From: Pseudarthrobacter sp. BIM B-2242
GTDB taxonomy: Bacteria; Actinomycetota; Actinomycetes; Actinomycetales; Micrococcaceae
Assembly (NCBI RefSeq): GCF_014764445.1
Contig: NZ_CP061721.1
Coordinates: 1,860,001-1,924,000 of the forward strand
Direction: 5' to 3'
Length of the DNA: 64,000 nt
Under the pieces are notes generated by a model. It ran no database searches, had not been told where the DNA came from, and was given only the letters and a program-made list of their open reading frames with translations. Both the position numbers and the translations under genes were made by a program. This document shows positions 17,168 through 26,081 of this stretch, in pieces (the stretch's first letter is position 1; each line of letters starts with the position of its first letter).

Positions 17168-19602
17168 ACGGGGGGCTCAGTGGCGTGATCGGCCGGGTAC
17201 CTGCGTGCGTGCATCCGGTTCAGCACGAGCACGGCCAGGATGGCGGCGGCCGAGGCCGTCAGGGAAGCGGCCAGGAGCCCGGGCGGAGGCCATTCCAGCA
17301 TAAAGAAATCCGTCAGGAGCGGGACGGTCATCAGCAGGACAACCCCTGTGGCCATGGCGGCGACGACAGCCAAACGGAGGCCGCTGACGGGGCGGCTGAC
17401 GGCCGTCAGAATCGTCAGGGCCACCAGGGTAAGTGTCAGCACCGATGCTGTCCGGTTCGCGCCGGCACTGAAGCCGCCCGCTGCCATGGCGTACGCCTGG
17501 ACGGCGATGACCGCTGCCGCCACAATAATTCCTGCCGGGATGGCCAGGGACAGCGAGCGCCGCAGAAATCCCGGCCTGTAGCGCCGGGCGTTGCCCATCA
17601 GAGCCAGGAAGAACGCCGGGATGCCGATGGTGAGGCCGTCCGTGGCGGAGAGCTGCCGGGGCAGGAACGGATAACTCCACATGAGTGCTCCGAAGATCAC
17701 TGAGAGGCAGACCGCGTAGGTTGTTTTGCTGAGGAACAGCACCGAGACCCGTTCAATGTTGGCGATGACCTGGCGGCCTTCGGCGAGGACGGCGGGAAGC
17801 CGGTTGAAACGTCCGTCCAGGAGCACCAGGCGGGCCACCGCTTTGGTGGCCGGCGCGGCGGTGTCCATGGCTATCCCGATATCCGCTTCCTTGAGGGCGA
17901 GGGCGTCATTAACGCCGTCTCCCGTCATGGCGACGGTGTGGCCCATTCTCTGCAGCGCCAGGACCATGTCCCTCTTTTGTGCTGGCGTGACGCGGCCGAA
18001 TACGGAAAAGCTGTCCAGCGTTTCTTCCAGCCGATGCGGGTCGGAGGGCAGTTGCCGTGCATCGTAGCCGGCACCAACGTCGAGCCCCACCTCCCGTGCC
18101 ACGGCAGTTACCGTCCGGGGGTCGTCGCCGGAGAGGACCTTGACGTCGACACCTTGCTGCCGGAAGTAGGCGAGGGTACGGGCCGCGTCCGGACGCACTT
18201 TTTCGCGGAACGTCAGGAGGGTGGCAGCAGCCAGCCCGGCGGGCAGACGGACGTCGTCGTCGTCCTCGCCGGGGAGCATGTGGGGCGTGTATGCCAGCAC
18301 CAGGGTGCGCAAACCCAGGGATGCCAGCCGGCGGGCCTGACCCAGGAGCGCCTCACTGGGCGCGCCGGACAGGCTGCCGGCAGCGAACACCATGTCCGGG
18401 GCCCCAAGGACCCATGTTCCGGCGGCGGCGTGCGGGCGGTCGAAACTGGCGGCGCTCCATTTCCGTGCAGACGAAAACGGAACGACGGCGGCCGGTGCTG
18501 CGCCGCCGTCGAAGGCGAAAGCGGGTGCCAGGCAGCGGGCGGTGGCATTGGCGTGGGGGTCGGAGCCGAACCATCCCAGGGCCTCCCGCCATCCCCGGGG
18601 AAGCTCCTGTCCCGTGGCGTGAAGGCCAGTGTCGTGAACGTCGTCGAAGACCACCCTGCCCTCGGTGAGGGTGCCCGTCTTGTCGATGCATAGGACGTCC
18701 ACGCGGGCCAGCCCCTCCACGGCTGCGAGCTCCTGGACCAGCACGTTGAGGCGGGCCAGCCGCGCACCGCCCACGGCGAACGCCACGCTGGTCATGAGTA
18801 CCAGGCCCAGCGGGATCATGGCGATGGCAGCACCCACCGCCCCGACGAGCGCCTCTTCCCAGGCGCCGGTCCTGAACGCAGCCTCCCAGCCGCCTTTGGC
18901 CTGCATCTGGCCGTTGGTGATGATGGCCACAACGGGTAGAAGGGCCCAGCTGATCCAGCGGAGGACGCGGTTGATGGCGTTGCGGATTTCCGAATTGACC
19001 AGGGAAAACCGCTTGGCTTCGGCGGTGAGCCGGCTGGCGTACGAGCCGGCCCCGACGGCGACCACCCGTGCCCGTCCCTGGCCTGCCGAAACGGAGGATC
19101 CGGACAGGACGGGCGAGCCCTTGTCCTTGCCGACCGGTTCAGATTCCCCGGTGAGGACCGACTCGTCGATCTCCAGGCCGTCGTCATCGATGATGACGGC
19201 GTCCGCTACAACCTGGTCACCGGCCTGCAGTACACAGATGTCATCCATGACCACGTCAGCAACGGCAATTTCCTGGACCCTGCCATCGCGCAGCACCCTG
19301 GCCTGCGGGGCATCCAGGACGGCGAGCTGGTCCAGGAGCCTCTTGGCGCGGTATTCCTGGACAACGCCAATAACGGCGTTGCTGAGCGCGGCAAAGCCGA
19401 ACAGCGCATCCTTCCACTGGCCCAGAAGGAGCAGAAGCAGGAAGCAACCGCCAACAATGCCGTTGAACAACGTCAGCACGTTGGACCGAAGGATCCGCCA
19501 CAGGCTTCGGCTTGATTCCTCCGGTGCACCGTTGGCAAGACCGGCGAGCGTCCGCTCCCGCACGTCCCCTGCGGTGAGGCCGGACGGCGCGGACAGGGTC
19601 AT
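17164..19602 (-). CDS. P-type ATPase, CtpE-like
   Basis: An 812 aa protein. It has TGES at 151-154, the phosphorylated Asp307 in DKTGT and TGDGVNDALAL in the hinge. The beginning (SLWRILRSNVLTLFNGIVGG) and VQELAAVEGLARVDV are typical of the CtpE branch, which in mycobacteria takes up calcium. The M4 motif reads PLGL (264-267) instead of PEGL, so the usual acidic cation ligand is absent and the ion is uncertain. The start overlaps the stop of the upstream alcohol dehydrogenase by 4 nt, so both depend on the box at 20747. Confidence 0.88.
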   Translation of the reverse strand: MTLSAPSGLTAGDVRERTLAGLANGAPEESSRSLWRILRSNVLTLFNGIVGGCFLLLLLLGQWKDALFGFAALSNAVIGVVQEYRAKRLLDQLAVLDAPQARVLRDGRVQEIAVADVVMDDICVLQAGDQVVADAVIIDDDGLEIDESVLTGESEPVGKDKGSPVLSGSSVSAGQGRARVVAVGAGSYASRLTAEAKRFSLVNSEIRNAINRVLRWISWALLPVVAIITNGQMQAKGGWEAAFRTGAWEEALVGAVGAAIAMIPLGLVLMTSVAFAVGGARLARLNVLVQELAAVEGLARVDVLCIDKTGTLTEGRVVFDDVHDTGLHATGQELPRGWREALGWFGSDPHANATARCLAPAFAFDGGAAPAAVVPFSSARKWSAASFDRPHAAAGTWVLGAPDMVFAAGSLSGAPSEALLGQARRLASLGLRTLVLAYTPHMLPGEDDDDVRLPAGLAAATLLTFREKVRPDAARTLAYFRQQGVDVKVLSGDDPRTVTAVAREVGLDVGAGYDARQLPSDPHRLEETLDSFSVFGRVTPAQKRDMVLALQRMGHTVAMTGDGVNDALALKEADIGIAMDTAAPATKAVARLVLLDGRFNRLPAVLAEGRQVIANIERVSVLFLSKTTYAVCLSVIFGALMWSYPFLPRQLSATDGLTIGIPAFFLALMGNARRYRPGFLRRSLSLAIPAGIIVAAAVIAVQAYAMAAGGFSAGANRTASVLTLTLVALTILTAVSRPVSGLRLAVVAAMATGVVLLMTVPLLTDFFMLEWPPPGLLAASLTASAAAILAVLVLNRMHARRYPADHATEPPV

Positions 19603-20654
19603 GCCGAGATGACCACCTTCAAGGCGTTTGTCTCTGCTGCCCTGGCGAAGGTGTCATAGGCATCCATGAATTCGTCGAAACGGAAGCGGTGCGTTGCGAA
19701 CTTTTCGGCCGGCAGCTTCTTCTGGGCCACGAGCTTCAGCAGCATGGGTGTGGTGTTTGCGTTCACGAGCCCCATGCTGATGTTGATGTTCTGGATCCAG
19801 AGGTTCTCCACATGGAGTTCCACGGACTTGCCGTGGACCCCGACGTTGGCGACATTGCCGCCCGGCCGGACGATCTCCGTACACATGCTGAACGTCTCCG
19901 GAATGCCCACTGCCTCGATGGCCACGTCCACGCCCTGGCCGTCGGTGAGTCCCAGCACCTGTTCCTTCCAGTCGGCGTCGCCTGAAAGCACAACGTCCGT
20001 GGCTCCGAATTCCCGGGACTTCTCCAGCCGGTTGCGGTCGAGGTCCAGCGCGATGATGCTTGCTGCCCCGTAGAGTCCCGCCGTGGCGATGGCGGCGAGC
20101 CCCACCGGGCCCGCACCCACCACCGCCACTGTGTCGCCTGGCTTCACGCGGCCGTACTGGACACCGATTTCAAAGCCCGTGGGGAGGATGTCGGACAACA
20201 TAACGGCCTGCTCGTCGCTCACCCCGGGCGGTAGGAGATGCAGCGAGTTTTCTGCGTAGGGAACCCGCACGTATTCAGCCTGGGTACCGTCAATCACATG
20301 GCCGAACACCCAGCCGATGCCCGCGGCTCCCTCCTCACCCATGCAGTGTGAATAGAGGCCAACCTTGCAGTTGGCGCAGTGACCGCAGGACTTGATGCAC
20401 GAGATGATGACGCGGTCTCCCGGTTTGAGGCTGGTCACCGACGAACCGACCTCCGTGATGGTGCCCACGCCTTCGTGGCCCAGTATTCTTCCTTCCGTCA
20501 CGGCCGGCACGTCGCCCTTGAGAATGTGCAGATCCGTCCCGCAGATGGTAGTGGTGTCCACCTTTACGATGGCGTCGGCGGGGTTCCGGATCGCCGGATC
20601 GGGCACATCTGTCCAGGACTTCTTTCCCGGGCCGCCGTAAACGATAGCTTTCAT
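19599..20654 (-). CDS. zinc-dependent alcohol dehydrogenase
   Basis: 351 aa from the ATG at 20654, which has GAGGAA at ribosome-binding distance; the longer frame to 20795 overlaps the regulator box. Catalytic zinc ligands lie in CGTDLH and GHEGVG, and a structural zinc four-Cys loop is CGHCANCKVGLYSHC. The Rossmann motif VGAGPVGLAAI is followed by LDLDRNRL, where the Asp predicts NAD preference. The substrate is unknown. Oxidation of fermentation alcohols or aldehyde disposal under low oxygen would fit the context. First gene of an operon with the CtpE-like ATPase. Confidence 0.92.
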   Translation of the reverse strand: MKAIVYGGPGKKSWTDVPDPAIRNPADAIVKVDTTTICGTDLHILKGDVPAVTEGRILGHEGVGTITEVGSSVTSLKPGDRVIISCIKSCGHCANCKVGLYSHCMGEEGAAGIGWVFGHVIDGTQAEYVRVPYAENSLHLLPPGVSDEQAVMLSDILPTGFEIGVQYGRVKPGDTVAVVGAGPVGLAAIATAGLYGAASIIALDLDRNRLEKSREFGATDVVLSGDADWKEQVLGLTDGQGVDVAIEAVGIPETFSMCTEIVRPGGNVANVGVHGKSVELHVENLWIQNINISMGLVNANTTPMLLKLVAQKKLPAEKFATHRFRFDEFMDAYDTFARAAETNALKVVISA

Positions 20655-20746
20655 AGCTGTTCCTCGGTGTTGTTGTTCATGGGTTCCACGGGGCGGGCGG
20701 AATGCTTGCTCCACCTCAACGATGGCGCCCGGCTGCCGCGGCGGTA

Positions 20747-20762
20747 AGGGACGAAGGTCCCG
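20747..20762 (-). promoter_or_regulatory. DosR-type box for the ADH-ATPase operon
   Basis: Contains GGGACGAAGGTCCC, the most symmetric copy and the closest to the mycobacterial consensus. It lies 92 nt upstream of the ATG. CATCGT, 22 nt past the box, is a candidate -10. Confidence 0.72.
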
Positions 20763-20815
20763 GAAGCCCGACGCCGGGAGGCGGCGACGGGGCACTGATC
20801 AGGTCCCGGACGGGT

Positions 20816-21655
20816 TCAGTTGCGGGAGATGAGCACGGGGCCTGTTGCGTGGTGGAGGACGGCATGGGCGTCTGATCCGACGGTTCCCTTAAGGATGCCG
20901 TGTCCTTTGCTTCCGACGACGATGAGGGCGGCGCCGCGGGCAGCGTTCAGAAGCGCCCGCGGAACCGACGAATCCCGGACCAGGTCCTGGTTCACAGCCA
21001 CTGTCGGAGCCAGTGCCCGGGCTGTCGCCGTCGACTTTTCCAGGAGCCGACGGGCCGCTTCCAGGCCTCCTGCGGGTGAGTACACCGTGCCATCCTGCGG
21101 GCGGGTTACGTGGATGATCATCAGTTCCGCTCCCGTTACCATGGCCACGTCGCAAGCAAGGCGAAGCGCGCCAGCGGAACCGGTGGGATCTATCCCTACG
21201 ACAACGCGCCCCTCCGGGTGCTTATCAAACCGGATCACTGCAACAGGGCATGATGCCGTGGCGGCCAGTTCCAGGCTGACTGATCCCACGAGCAGCCCCA
21301 GGAACCCTCCGATTCCACGGCTGCCAAGCACCAGCATGCGGGCATCCTCAGCCATCCGCCGGAGATGGCCTGCGGGCAGCCCGTAGACGAGGCTGTCCAG
21401 AACCGTGGTGCCGGGTGCCGCGGACTCGGCCTCAGCCCTGCCCTCTTCAAGGATGGCCTCCGCCTGATGCTGCAGGCCGCTGCCCGCTACGCCCTTGACC
21501 GGGCCAAGGTCGTGGGTCAGGAGCGGCCACAATGAGCAGTGAACCACCTGCAGTTCACTGTCCAGAAGGGCTGCATGCCGGGCGGCCCAGCGGACAGCAA
21601 GGGCCGCCTGCTGCGAGCCGTCGTAGCCAACCACGATGCGGTCAGGCGCCGGCAT
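20816..21655 (-). CDS. universal stress protein, tandem two-domain
   Basis: 279 aa from the ATG at 21655 (the frame continues upstream without support). Domain 1 starts RIVVGYDGSQQAALAV and has GSRGIGGFLGLLVGS. Domain 2 starts VVVGIDPTGSAGALRLA and has GSKGHGILKGTVGS. Both G-2X-G-9X-G(S) motifs are present, so both should bind ATP. The start overlaps the upstream USP gene by 14 nt. It is the last of a three-USP operon. Confidence 0.92.
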   Translation of the reverse strand: MPAPDRIVVGYDGSQQAALAVRWAARHAALLDSELQVVHCSLWPLLTHDLGPVKGVAGSGLQHQAEAILEEGRAEAESAAPGTTVLDSLVYGLPAGHLRRMAEDARMLVLGSRGIGGFLGLLVGSVSLELAATASCPVAVIRFDKHPEGRVVVGIDPTGSAGALRLACDVAMVTGAELMIIHVTRPQDGTVYSPAGGLEAARRLLEKSTATARALAPTVAVNQDLVRDSSVPRALLNAARGAALIVVGSKGHGILKGTVGSDAHAVLHHATGPVLISRN

Positions 21656-22157
21656 GGCTGGACCCGGCCTGACCGCCCCCGTCCGCAGAGCGCAGCCCGG
21701 AAGCACCGGAGAGCGCGGCGGGCAGGTCAGTCCCGTGCGACACCAGGACCGGGCATTTCGCATGCTCGGCCACCGTCGCGCTGACCCCGCCCGGCAGCAA
21801 ACTTTCAAACCCTCCGCGGCGGCGACTGCCCACGACGACCATCTGTGCAGTCTTGCTTTCTTCGACCAGTTCCCTGGCCGCAGTGCCCTCGGAGGTGACC
21901 ATTTCGAGATCGGCGGGAGGGGCGCCGTCGAACGCTGTGGCCACCGCGGCGGCGCAAACCTTCCGGGCCTCCTCTTCGGGATTCCACAGAACGGGCGTGA
22001 AGGTTCCGACGGCGATCTGGAACTGCCAGCAGGTGACGGCCCGGATGCGGGCCTTGAGCAGCGGCGCTAACGTGCCGGCCAAGCGCAGGGCGGTGATGGA
22101 CGGAGGGCTTCCGTCCACGCCCACCACTATGGCAGGCAGCTCACTGCTTCGTTCCAT
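21642..22157 (-). CDS. universal stress protein, single domain
   Basis: 171 aa from the ATG at 22157; a long antisense-like extension upstream is ignored. It begins AIVVGVDGSPPSITALRLA. The ATP loop reads GSRRRGGFESLLPGGVS, where the last Gly-Ser of the motif is replaced by Gly-Gly, so ATP binding may be weakened. The C-terminal tail (about 25 residues beyond the domain) is Gly/Ala/Ser-rich. Middle gene of the USP operon, overlapping both neighbours by 14-17 nt. Confidence 0.88.
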   Translation of the reverse strand: MERSSELPAIVVGVDGSPPSITALRLAGTLAPLLKARIRAVTCWQFQIAVGTFTPVLWNPEEEARKVCAAAVATAFDGAPPADLEMVTSEGTAARELVEESKTAQMVVVGSRRRGGFESLLPGGVSATVAEHAKCPVLVSHGTDLPAALSGASGLRSADGGGQAGSSHAGA

Positions 22158-22611
22158 GGTCTCCCTCTGTGTCCTGGCCGACCACCAGCACCGGACAATG
22201 CGCATGGGCTGCACAGACGGCGCTGACCGAACCCATGAGCTGGCCCAGCAGGCCGCCGCGGCCCCGCCGGCCGACCACGAGCATTTGCGCGTTCCGGCTT
22301 TCCTCCACCAGGACCTTGGCCGGTGCTCCCACCTTGACGTCGGCGGTGAGGTGTTCAGGGCGTTCCTGGCCGAATGCCCTCTCGATGGCCTGCTCCATAT
22401 TGCGGCGCGCAATGGCCTCAAGCTCTGCCGGGGTATCGAGGTCGCCTCCCGGCGGCAGATGTTCCGGAAGGTAGAAATCGGACAAGCCCAGGCACGTGAC
22501 CACATGCAAAGGGGCGGCAAGTGCCGAGGACAGCTGCCCGGCCAGGCGCAGCGCCGCGGGTGAATATTCCGAACCGTCGATTCCAACAAGGATCCGTCTG
22601 CTGTCGCTCAT
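22141..22611 (-). CDS. universal stress protein, single domain
   Basis: 156 aa from the ATG at 22611, which has GGAGGAAGG upstream. It starts RILVGIDGSEYSPAALRLAG and has the intact ATP motif GRRGRGGLLGQLMGS. First gene of the three-USP operon. The box at 22646 ends 34 nt before the start and GAAGGT lies 6 nt before it, but unlike most units with this spacing it also has a good ribosome binding site. Confidence 0.92.
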   Translation of the reverse strand: MSDSRRILVGIDGSEYSPAALRLAGQLSSALAAPLHVVTCLGLSDFYLPEHLPPGGDLDTPAELEAIARRNMEQAIERAFGQERPEHLTADVKVGAPAKVLVEESRNAQMLVVGRRGRGGLLGQLMGSVSAVCAAHAHCPVLVVGQDTEGDHGTKQ

Positions 22612-22645
22612 GGGAGTACCTTCCTCCACCAGCCGGCCGCGTGCC

Positions 22646-22661
22646 TAGGGCCGAAGGTCAC
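22646..22661 (-). promoter_or_regulatory. DosR-type box for the three-USP operon
   Basis: Reads TAGGGCCGAAGGTCAC, the best consensus copy together with 26914 (reverse). It lies 34 nt upstream of the start codon. Confidence 0.78.
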
Positions 22662-22707
22662 GCACGGCCGGCAGTTCAGCCCGCCCGTTCTGCCCGGCGT
22701 CTCCGGC

Positions 22708-23706
22708 TTACCGCAGCAGTACGGCAGCGCCGGTGAAACGGTCCCGGGAAAGGTCCAGCAATGCCTGGTCCGCCTTGATCCACGGGTAGGGGACGGTGGT
22801 GGGGCGGAGGGGGATCTTCCCGGCCAGAGCCAGGAAGTCCTGGCCGTCGGACCTGGTGTTGGCGGTAACACTGCGGAGGTGGCGCTCCTGGAAGAGGTCC
22901 TTTTGGTAATCGAGCGCCGGGATGTCGCTCAGGTGGATTCCGGCAACGGCGAGGGTGGCGCCGCGGTCCAGCGCCCTCAGTGCAACCGGCACCAGATCGC
23001 CCACGGGTGCGAAGAGGATCGCTGCGTCCAGCGGATCAGGCGGCTCGGCTTCAGCGGGCCCGGCGAACGTGGCGCCCAGGTCAAGGGCCAGTTGCTGCGC
23101 CGCGGCCGACCGTGTCATGACGTAGACGCTTGCGCCTTCGTAGAGTGCCATCTGCGCAGTCAGGTGGGCCGAACCGCCAAAACCGTAGATCCCCAGCCGG
23201 CCACCCGGCGGGAGCCCGGAGCACCGAAGTGCCCGGTACCCGATGATCCCTGCACACAGCAAAGGGGCGGCTTTTTCATCGGTGAACACGTCAGGCAGCG
23301 GGTAGGCGTAGTCCTGGTGCGCGGTCATCAGTTCCGCATAGCCGCCGTCGGTATCCCAGCCGTTGAACGTGGGGCTGAGACAGAGATTCTCTGAACCGCG
23401 CAGGCAGAACCGGCACGCCCCGCACGTGCGGGCAAGCCACGCGGCTCCTACCCGCTCGCCGAGACGGAACCGGGAGCTGCCCGGTCCCAGGCCAACGACG
23501 TCGGCAACCACTTCGTGCCCGGGGATTCTCCGGGCACCGCGGGGACGGAGATCGCCCTCGGCGAGGTGCAGATCCGTGCGGCAGACGCCACACGCACGGA
23601 CGGAGAGCAGGACCTCACCCGGCCCGGGCGACGGGTCAGGCCGCTCGCCCAGGCGCAGGGGCCCGGTTGCTATGGGCCCCGGTTCCTCCACCCACCACGC
23701 CTTCAC
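22708..23706 (-). CDS. zinc-dependent alcohol dehydrogenase, AdhA-like
   Basis: A 332 aa protein. Zinc ligands lie in CGVCRTDLH and GHEV; the structural zinc loop is CGACRFCLRGSENLC. It has NGWDTDGGYAEL and the Rossmann turn YGFGGSAHL. The N-terminus MKAWWVEEPGP matches the AdhA type of mycobacteria. It starts 6 nt after the stop of the PNPOx-like gene upstream, so it is in one operon with it under the box at 24215. Probable NAD(P)-dependent alcohol/aldehyde interconversion; substrate unknown. Confidence 0.9.
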   Translation of the reverse strand: MKAWWVEEPGPIATGPLRLGERPDPSPGPGEVLLSVRACGVCRTDLHLAEGDLRPRGARRIPGHEVVADVVGLGPGSSRFRLGERVGAAWLARTCGACRFCLRGSENLCLSPTFNGWDTDGGYAELMTAHQDYAYPLPDVFTDEKAAPLLCAGIIGYRALRCSGLPPGGRLGIYGFGGSAHLTAQMALYEGASVYVMTRSAAAQQLALDLGATFAGPAEAEPPDPLDAAILFAPVGDLVPVALRALDRGATLAVAGIHLSDIPALDYQKDLFQERHLRSVTANTRSDGQDFLALAGKIPLRPTTVPYPWIKADQALLDLSRDRFTGAAVLLR

Positions 23707-23712
23707 AAACGG

Positions 23713-24180
23713 TCATTCCAATCCGGCGCGGGTGGCCTCATCCACGGAACTTCCCCAGGTCAGCGGAGCTGCAAGCCTGAAGCGCCGTCCACTCACTTCT
23801 TCCGGCACAATACGGAGGAAATGATCCTTGCGGCCCGTCTCCCACGGAAACAGCAATTGCCCCACAGAGGCCAGGACTTCAGGGCTCCGGCTCAGTGCGG
23901 TGGCTTGCCCCTTCACAACGACACTCCAGGCGACACCACCGTCTGTGTCGGCAGAATCGGTTTCAAACGCCACCATCCGGCCCACTGCGGACGAAAGTTT
24001 AGTGCCGGCGCCTGTTCTGAACACCAGCGTTTCATGGTCAACCTTGTAGTTGATCGGGAAAATCTCGGGGTGGTCATGCACCCACACAGCAAGCCGGCCA
24101 ACTGAACCGCCGCGCAACAGCTTCCAGCATTCGTCCGTTGGCAGCTTGGCAGTCTCAGGCGTAGAAGGATCAGTAGTCAT
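23713..24180 (-). CDS. PNPOx-like FMN-binding protein, paralogue 2
   Basis: A 155 aa protein with the same landmarks as the other three copies: CWKLL, GRLAV, PEIFPINYKVD, LVFRTGAGTKL, AWSVVVKGQA, KDHFLRIVPEEVSGRRF. It differs at the C-terminus (LTWGSSV instead of RWWPP). TAGGCT ends 6 nt before the ATG and no ribosome binding site is seen, so it is probably leaderless. First gene of an operon with the AdhA-like dehydrogenase. Confidence 0.87.
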   Translation of the reverse strand: MTTDPSTPETAKLPTDECWKLLRGGSVGRLAVWVHDHPEIFPINYKVDHETLVFRTGAGTKLSSAVGRMVAFETDSADTDGGVAWSVVVKGQATALSRSPEVLASVGQLLFPWETGRKDHFLRIVPEEVSGRRFRLAAPLTWGSSVDEATRAGLE

Positions 24181-24214
24181 GCCCGAAGCCTAGGGGTGCA
24201 CGGCGCCTGCGAAG

Positions 24215-24230
24215 TAGGGCACAAAGACCC
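24215..24230 (-). promoter_or_regulatory. DosR-type box for PNPOx 2 and AdhA
   Basis: Reads TAGGGCACAAAGACCC. It lies 34 nt upstream of the ATG at 24180. The divergent sensor kinase starts 105 nt to the right. Confidence 0.72.
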
Positions 24231-24335
24231 GCTCGCTGGCACCATGCCATCAAGAATCGGCTGGGCAGGGGTAGGCTCATGTCAATTGCTGCAGCCGGTT
24301 GACCCTGATTTTCACATTTCCCAAAGGCGGTTTCG

Positions 24336-26051
24336 GTGAGCGAACCCATCCTGCAGTCCGCGGACGGTGCACCGCCCGCCGGCAGCACGCGCCTGGACGA
24401 ACTCCTCACCGGCTTTGCCGGTCACGCCGGGGAATCCGTGGGCGTCCAGCAGCGGATGCAGGGCCTTTTGAACGCCGTGGTTGCACTCGCCGAAGACCTT
24501 AGCCTGGAAGCGGTTCTGCACAGGGTAGTCAGTTCGGCCTGCCAGCTTGTTGAGGCAGAGTACGGAGCTCTGGGGGTCATTGGCAGTGACCGGGCGCTGA
24601 GCCACTTCATCACCGTGGGCATAGATGAGGACCTCGCCCGCAGGATCGGACCGCTTCCCACCGGCCACGGCGTTCTGGGCCTCTTGATCCGTGACCCCAA
24701 ACCCCTCCGGCTTCATGACCTCAGCCAGCATCCGGACGCCTACGGGTTCCCGCAGCACCATCCACCCATGAAGTCTTTCCTCGGTGTGCCGATCCGGGTG
24801 CGGGATGTGGTGTTCGGCAACCTGTACCTCACCCAAAAGAAGGGCGGCGGTGACTTCACGGACGAGGACGAGGACCTCGCGGAGGCACTTGCGGCAGCCG
24901 CCGGTGTTGCGATTGAAAACGCCGGGCTCTACGACGACGCCCGGCGCAGGACCGCCTGGCTTCAGGCATGCATGGACGTAACCGGCAGGATGATGGGCGA
25001 CGAGGACGCGGCCGCAGGGCCAGATGACGGCCTGGACATGATCGCCGCCAGGGCGCTGCAGGAATCCAGCTCCGCACTGGCCCTCATCCTTGTCCCGGAA
25101 GACACATCGAACCTGTTCCGCGTCGCGGGGGCCGCGGGACAACATGCCACAGAGTGGCTGGGGCGGCTCCCCGCGTTTGAAACAGAGGACATCACCACAG
25201 TTTTCGCCACGGGCCGGGCAGCTGTGATCGAGGATGCTTCGAGAGCACTCAGTGGCGGGCCGACGCCCAAAGACGGCCGGATGCTGGTGATCGCCCTCGG
25301 CGCCCGGGGCACGCACTACGGGGTCTTAGTCGTGATGCGGGAACACGCCGCGGGGACGTTCAGCAAGACGGATGTGGAAATGGGCACGGTCTTCGGCTCG
25401 CACGTTGCCCTGGCCCTTGAACTGGCGCGTGCCCACCGCATGCGTGAGCAGCTCGCGGTGTTCACCGACCGCGACAGGATCGCCCGTGACCTGCACGACC
25501 TTGTGATTCAACGCCTCTTCGCAGTGGGGCTCAGCATCCAGAGCCTCCGCCGGGTAACCACCAGTGACGCCGGAGCGCGGACGCTCCAGAACGTGACGGC
25601 GGAGCTTGACGAGACCATCCGGGAGCTTCGCAACACCATTTACTCCCTGAATGATTCTGCCGTTGAAAAGGAGCTCCTCAGCAGCCGCGTGCTGCAGGCG
25701 GTCCGTAACGCGGCGCGGTCCCTTCGATTTGTTCCCCGGCTTACCCTGACCGGGCCGATTGACGCGATCAGGGACGAGGAAACAGCATCCAACATCCTGG
25801 CTGTCGTGACGGAAGGCCTCAGCAATGCCGTCCGCCACTCCGGCGCCGACGCCATTCGGGTGGCAGTTTCCTTGGACGAAGGATGTGTCAGCGTCCTGGT
25901 CAAGGACAACGGCGAAGGATTCACCGTTCCATCGCCCGGGAACGGACTGACGAACCTGCAGCACAGGGCCGAAAAGCTGGGCGGCACCTTCGACGTTTCG
26001 AGTTCACCGGACACAGGAACCGAGCTGACCTGGCGGGCTCCTGTGTTTTAG
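24336..26051 (+). CDS. devS: GAF-domain sensor histidine kinase, DevS/DosS-type
   Basis: 571 aa from a GTG preceded by AAAGGCGG. GAF-A at about 55-200 has AEYGALGVIGSDRALSHFITVGID and YGFPQHHPPMKSFLGVPIRV. His142 in HPPM aligns with the segment that carries the haem-binding His of mycobacterial DosS/DosT (alignment from memory). GAF-B spans about 230-365. The HisKA_3 dimerisation motif has phospho-acceptor His387 (ARDLHDLVIQRLF). The C-terminal HATPase has NAVRHSG and DNGEGF. It would sense oxygen, NO or redox and phosphorylate the DevR-like regulator encoded convergently 30 nt downstream. No membrane segment is seen, so it is cytosolic. Haem binding is inferred from the conserved His only. 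Confidence 0.92.
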   Translation: MSEPILQSADGAPPAGSTRLDELLTGFAGHAGESVGVQQRMQGLLNAVVALAEDLSLEAVLHRVVSSACQLVEAEYGALGVIGSDRALSHFITVGIDEDLARRIGPLPTGHGVLGLLIRDPKPLRLHDLSQHPDAYGFPQHHPPMKSFLGVPIRVRDVVFGNLYLTQKKGGGDFTDEDEDLAEALAAAAGVAIENAGLYDDARRRTAWLQACMDVTGRMMGDEDAAAGPDDGLDMIAARALQESSSALALILVPEDTSNLFRVAGAAGQHATEWLGRLPAFETEDITTVFATGRAAVIEDASRALSGGPTPKDGRMLVIALGARGTHYGVLVVMREHAAGTFSKTDVEMGTVFGSHVALALELARAHRMREQLAVFTDRDRIARDLHDLVIQRLFAVGLSIQSLRRVTTSDAGARTLQNVTAELDETIRELRNTIYSLNDSAVEKELLSSRVLQAVRNAARSLRFVPRLTLTGPIDAIRDEETASNILAVVTEGLSNAVRHSGADAIRVAVSLDEGCVSVLVKDNGEGFTVPSPGNGLTNLQHRAEKLGGTFDVSSSPDTGTELTWRAPVF

Positions 26052-26081
26052 GCTTTGGCACCCGTGCTTTACGTGCAGTTC

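Noticed and set aside
20655..20795. Longer start of the alcohol dehydrogenase
   Set aside because: It would translate through the box at 20747 and its -10; the ATG at 20654 matches the family start (MKAIVYGG) and has GAGGAA upstream.
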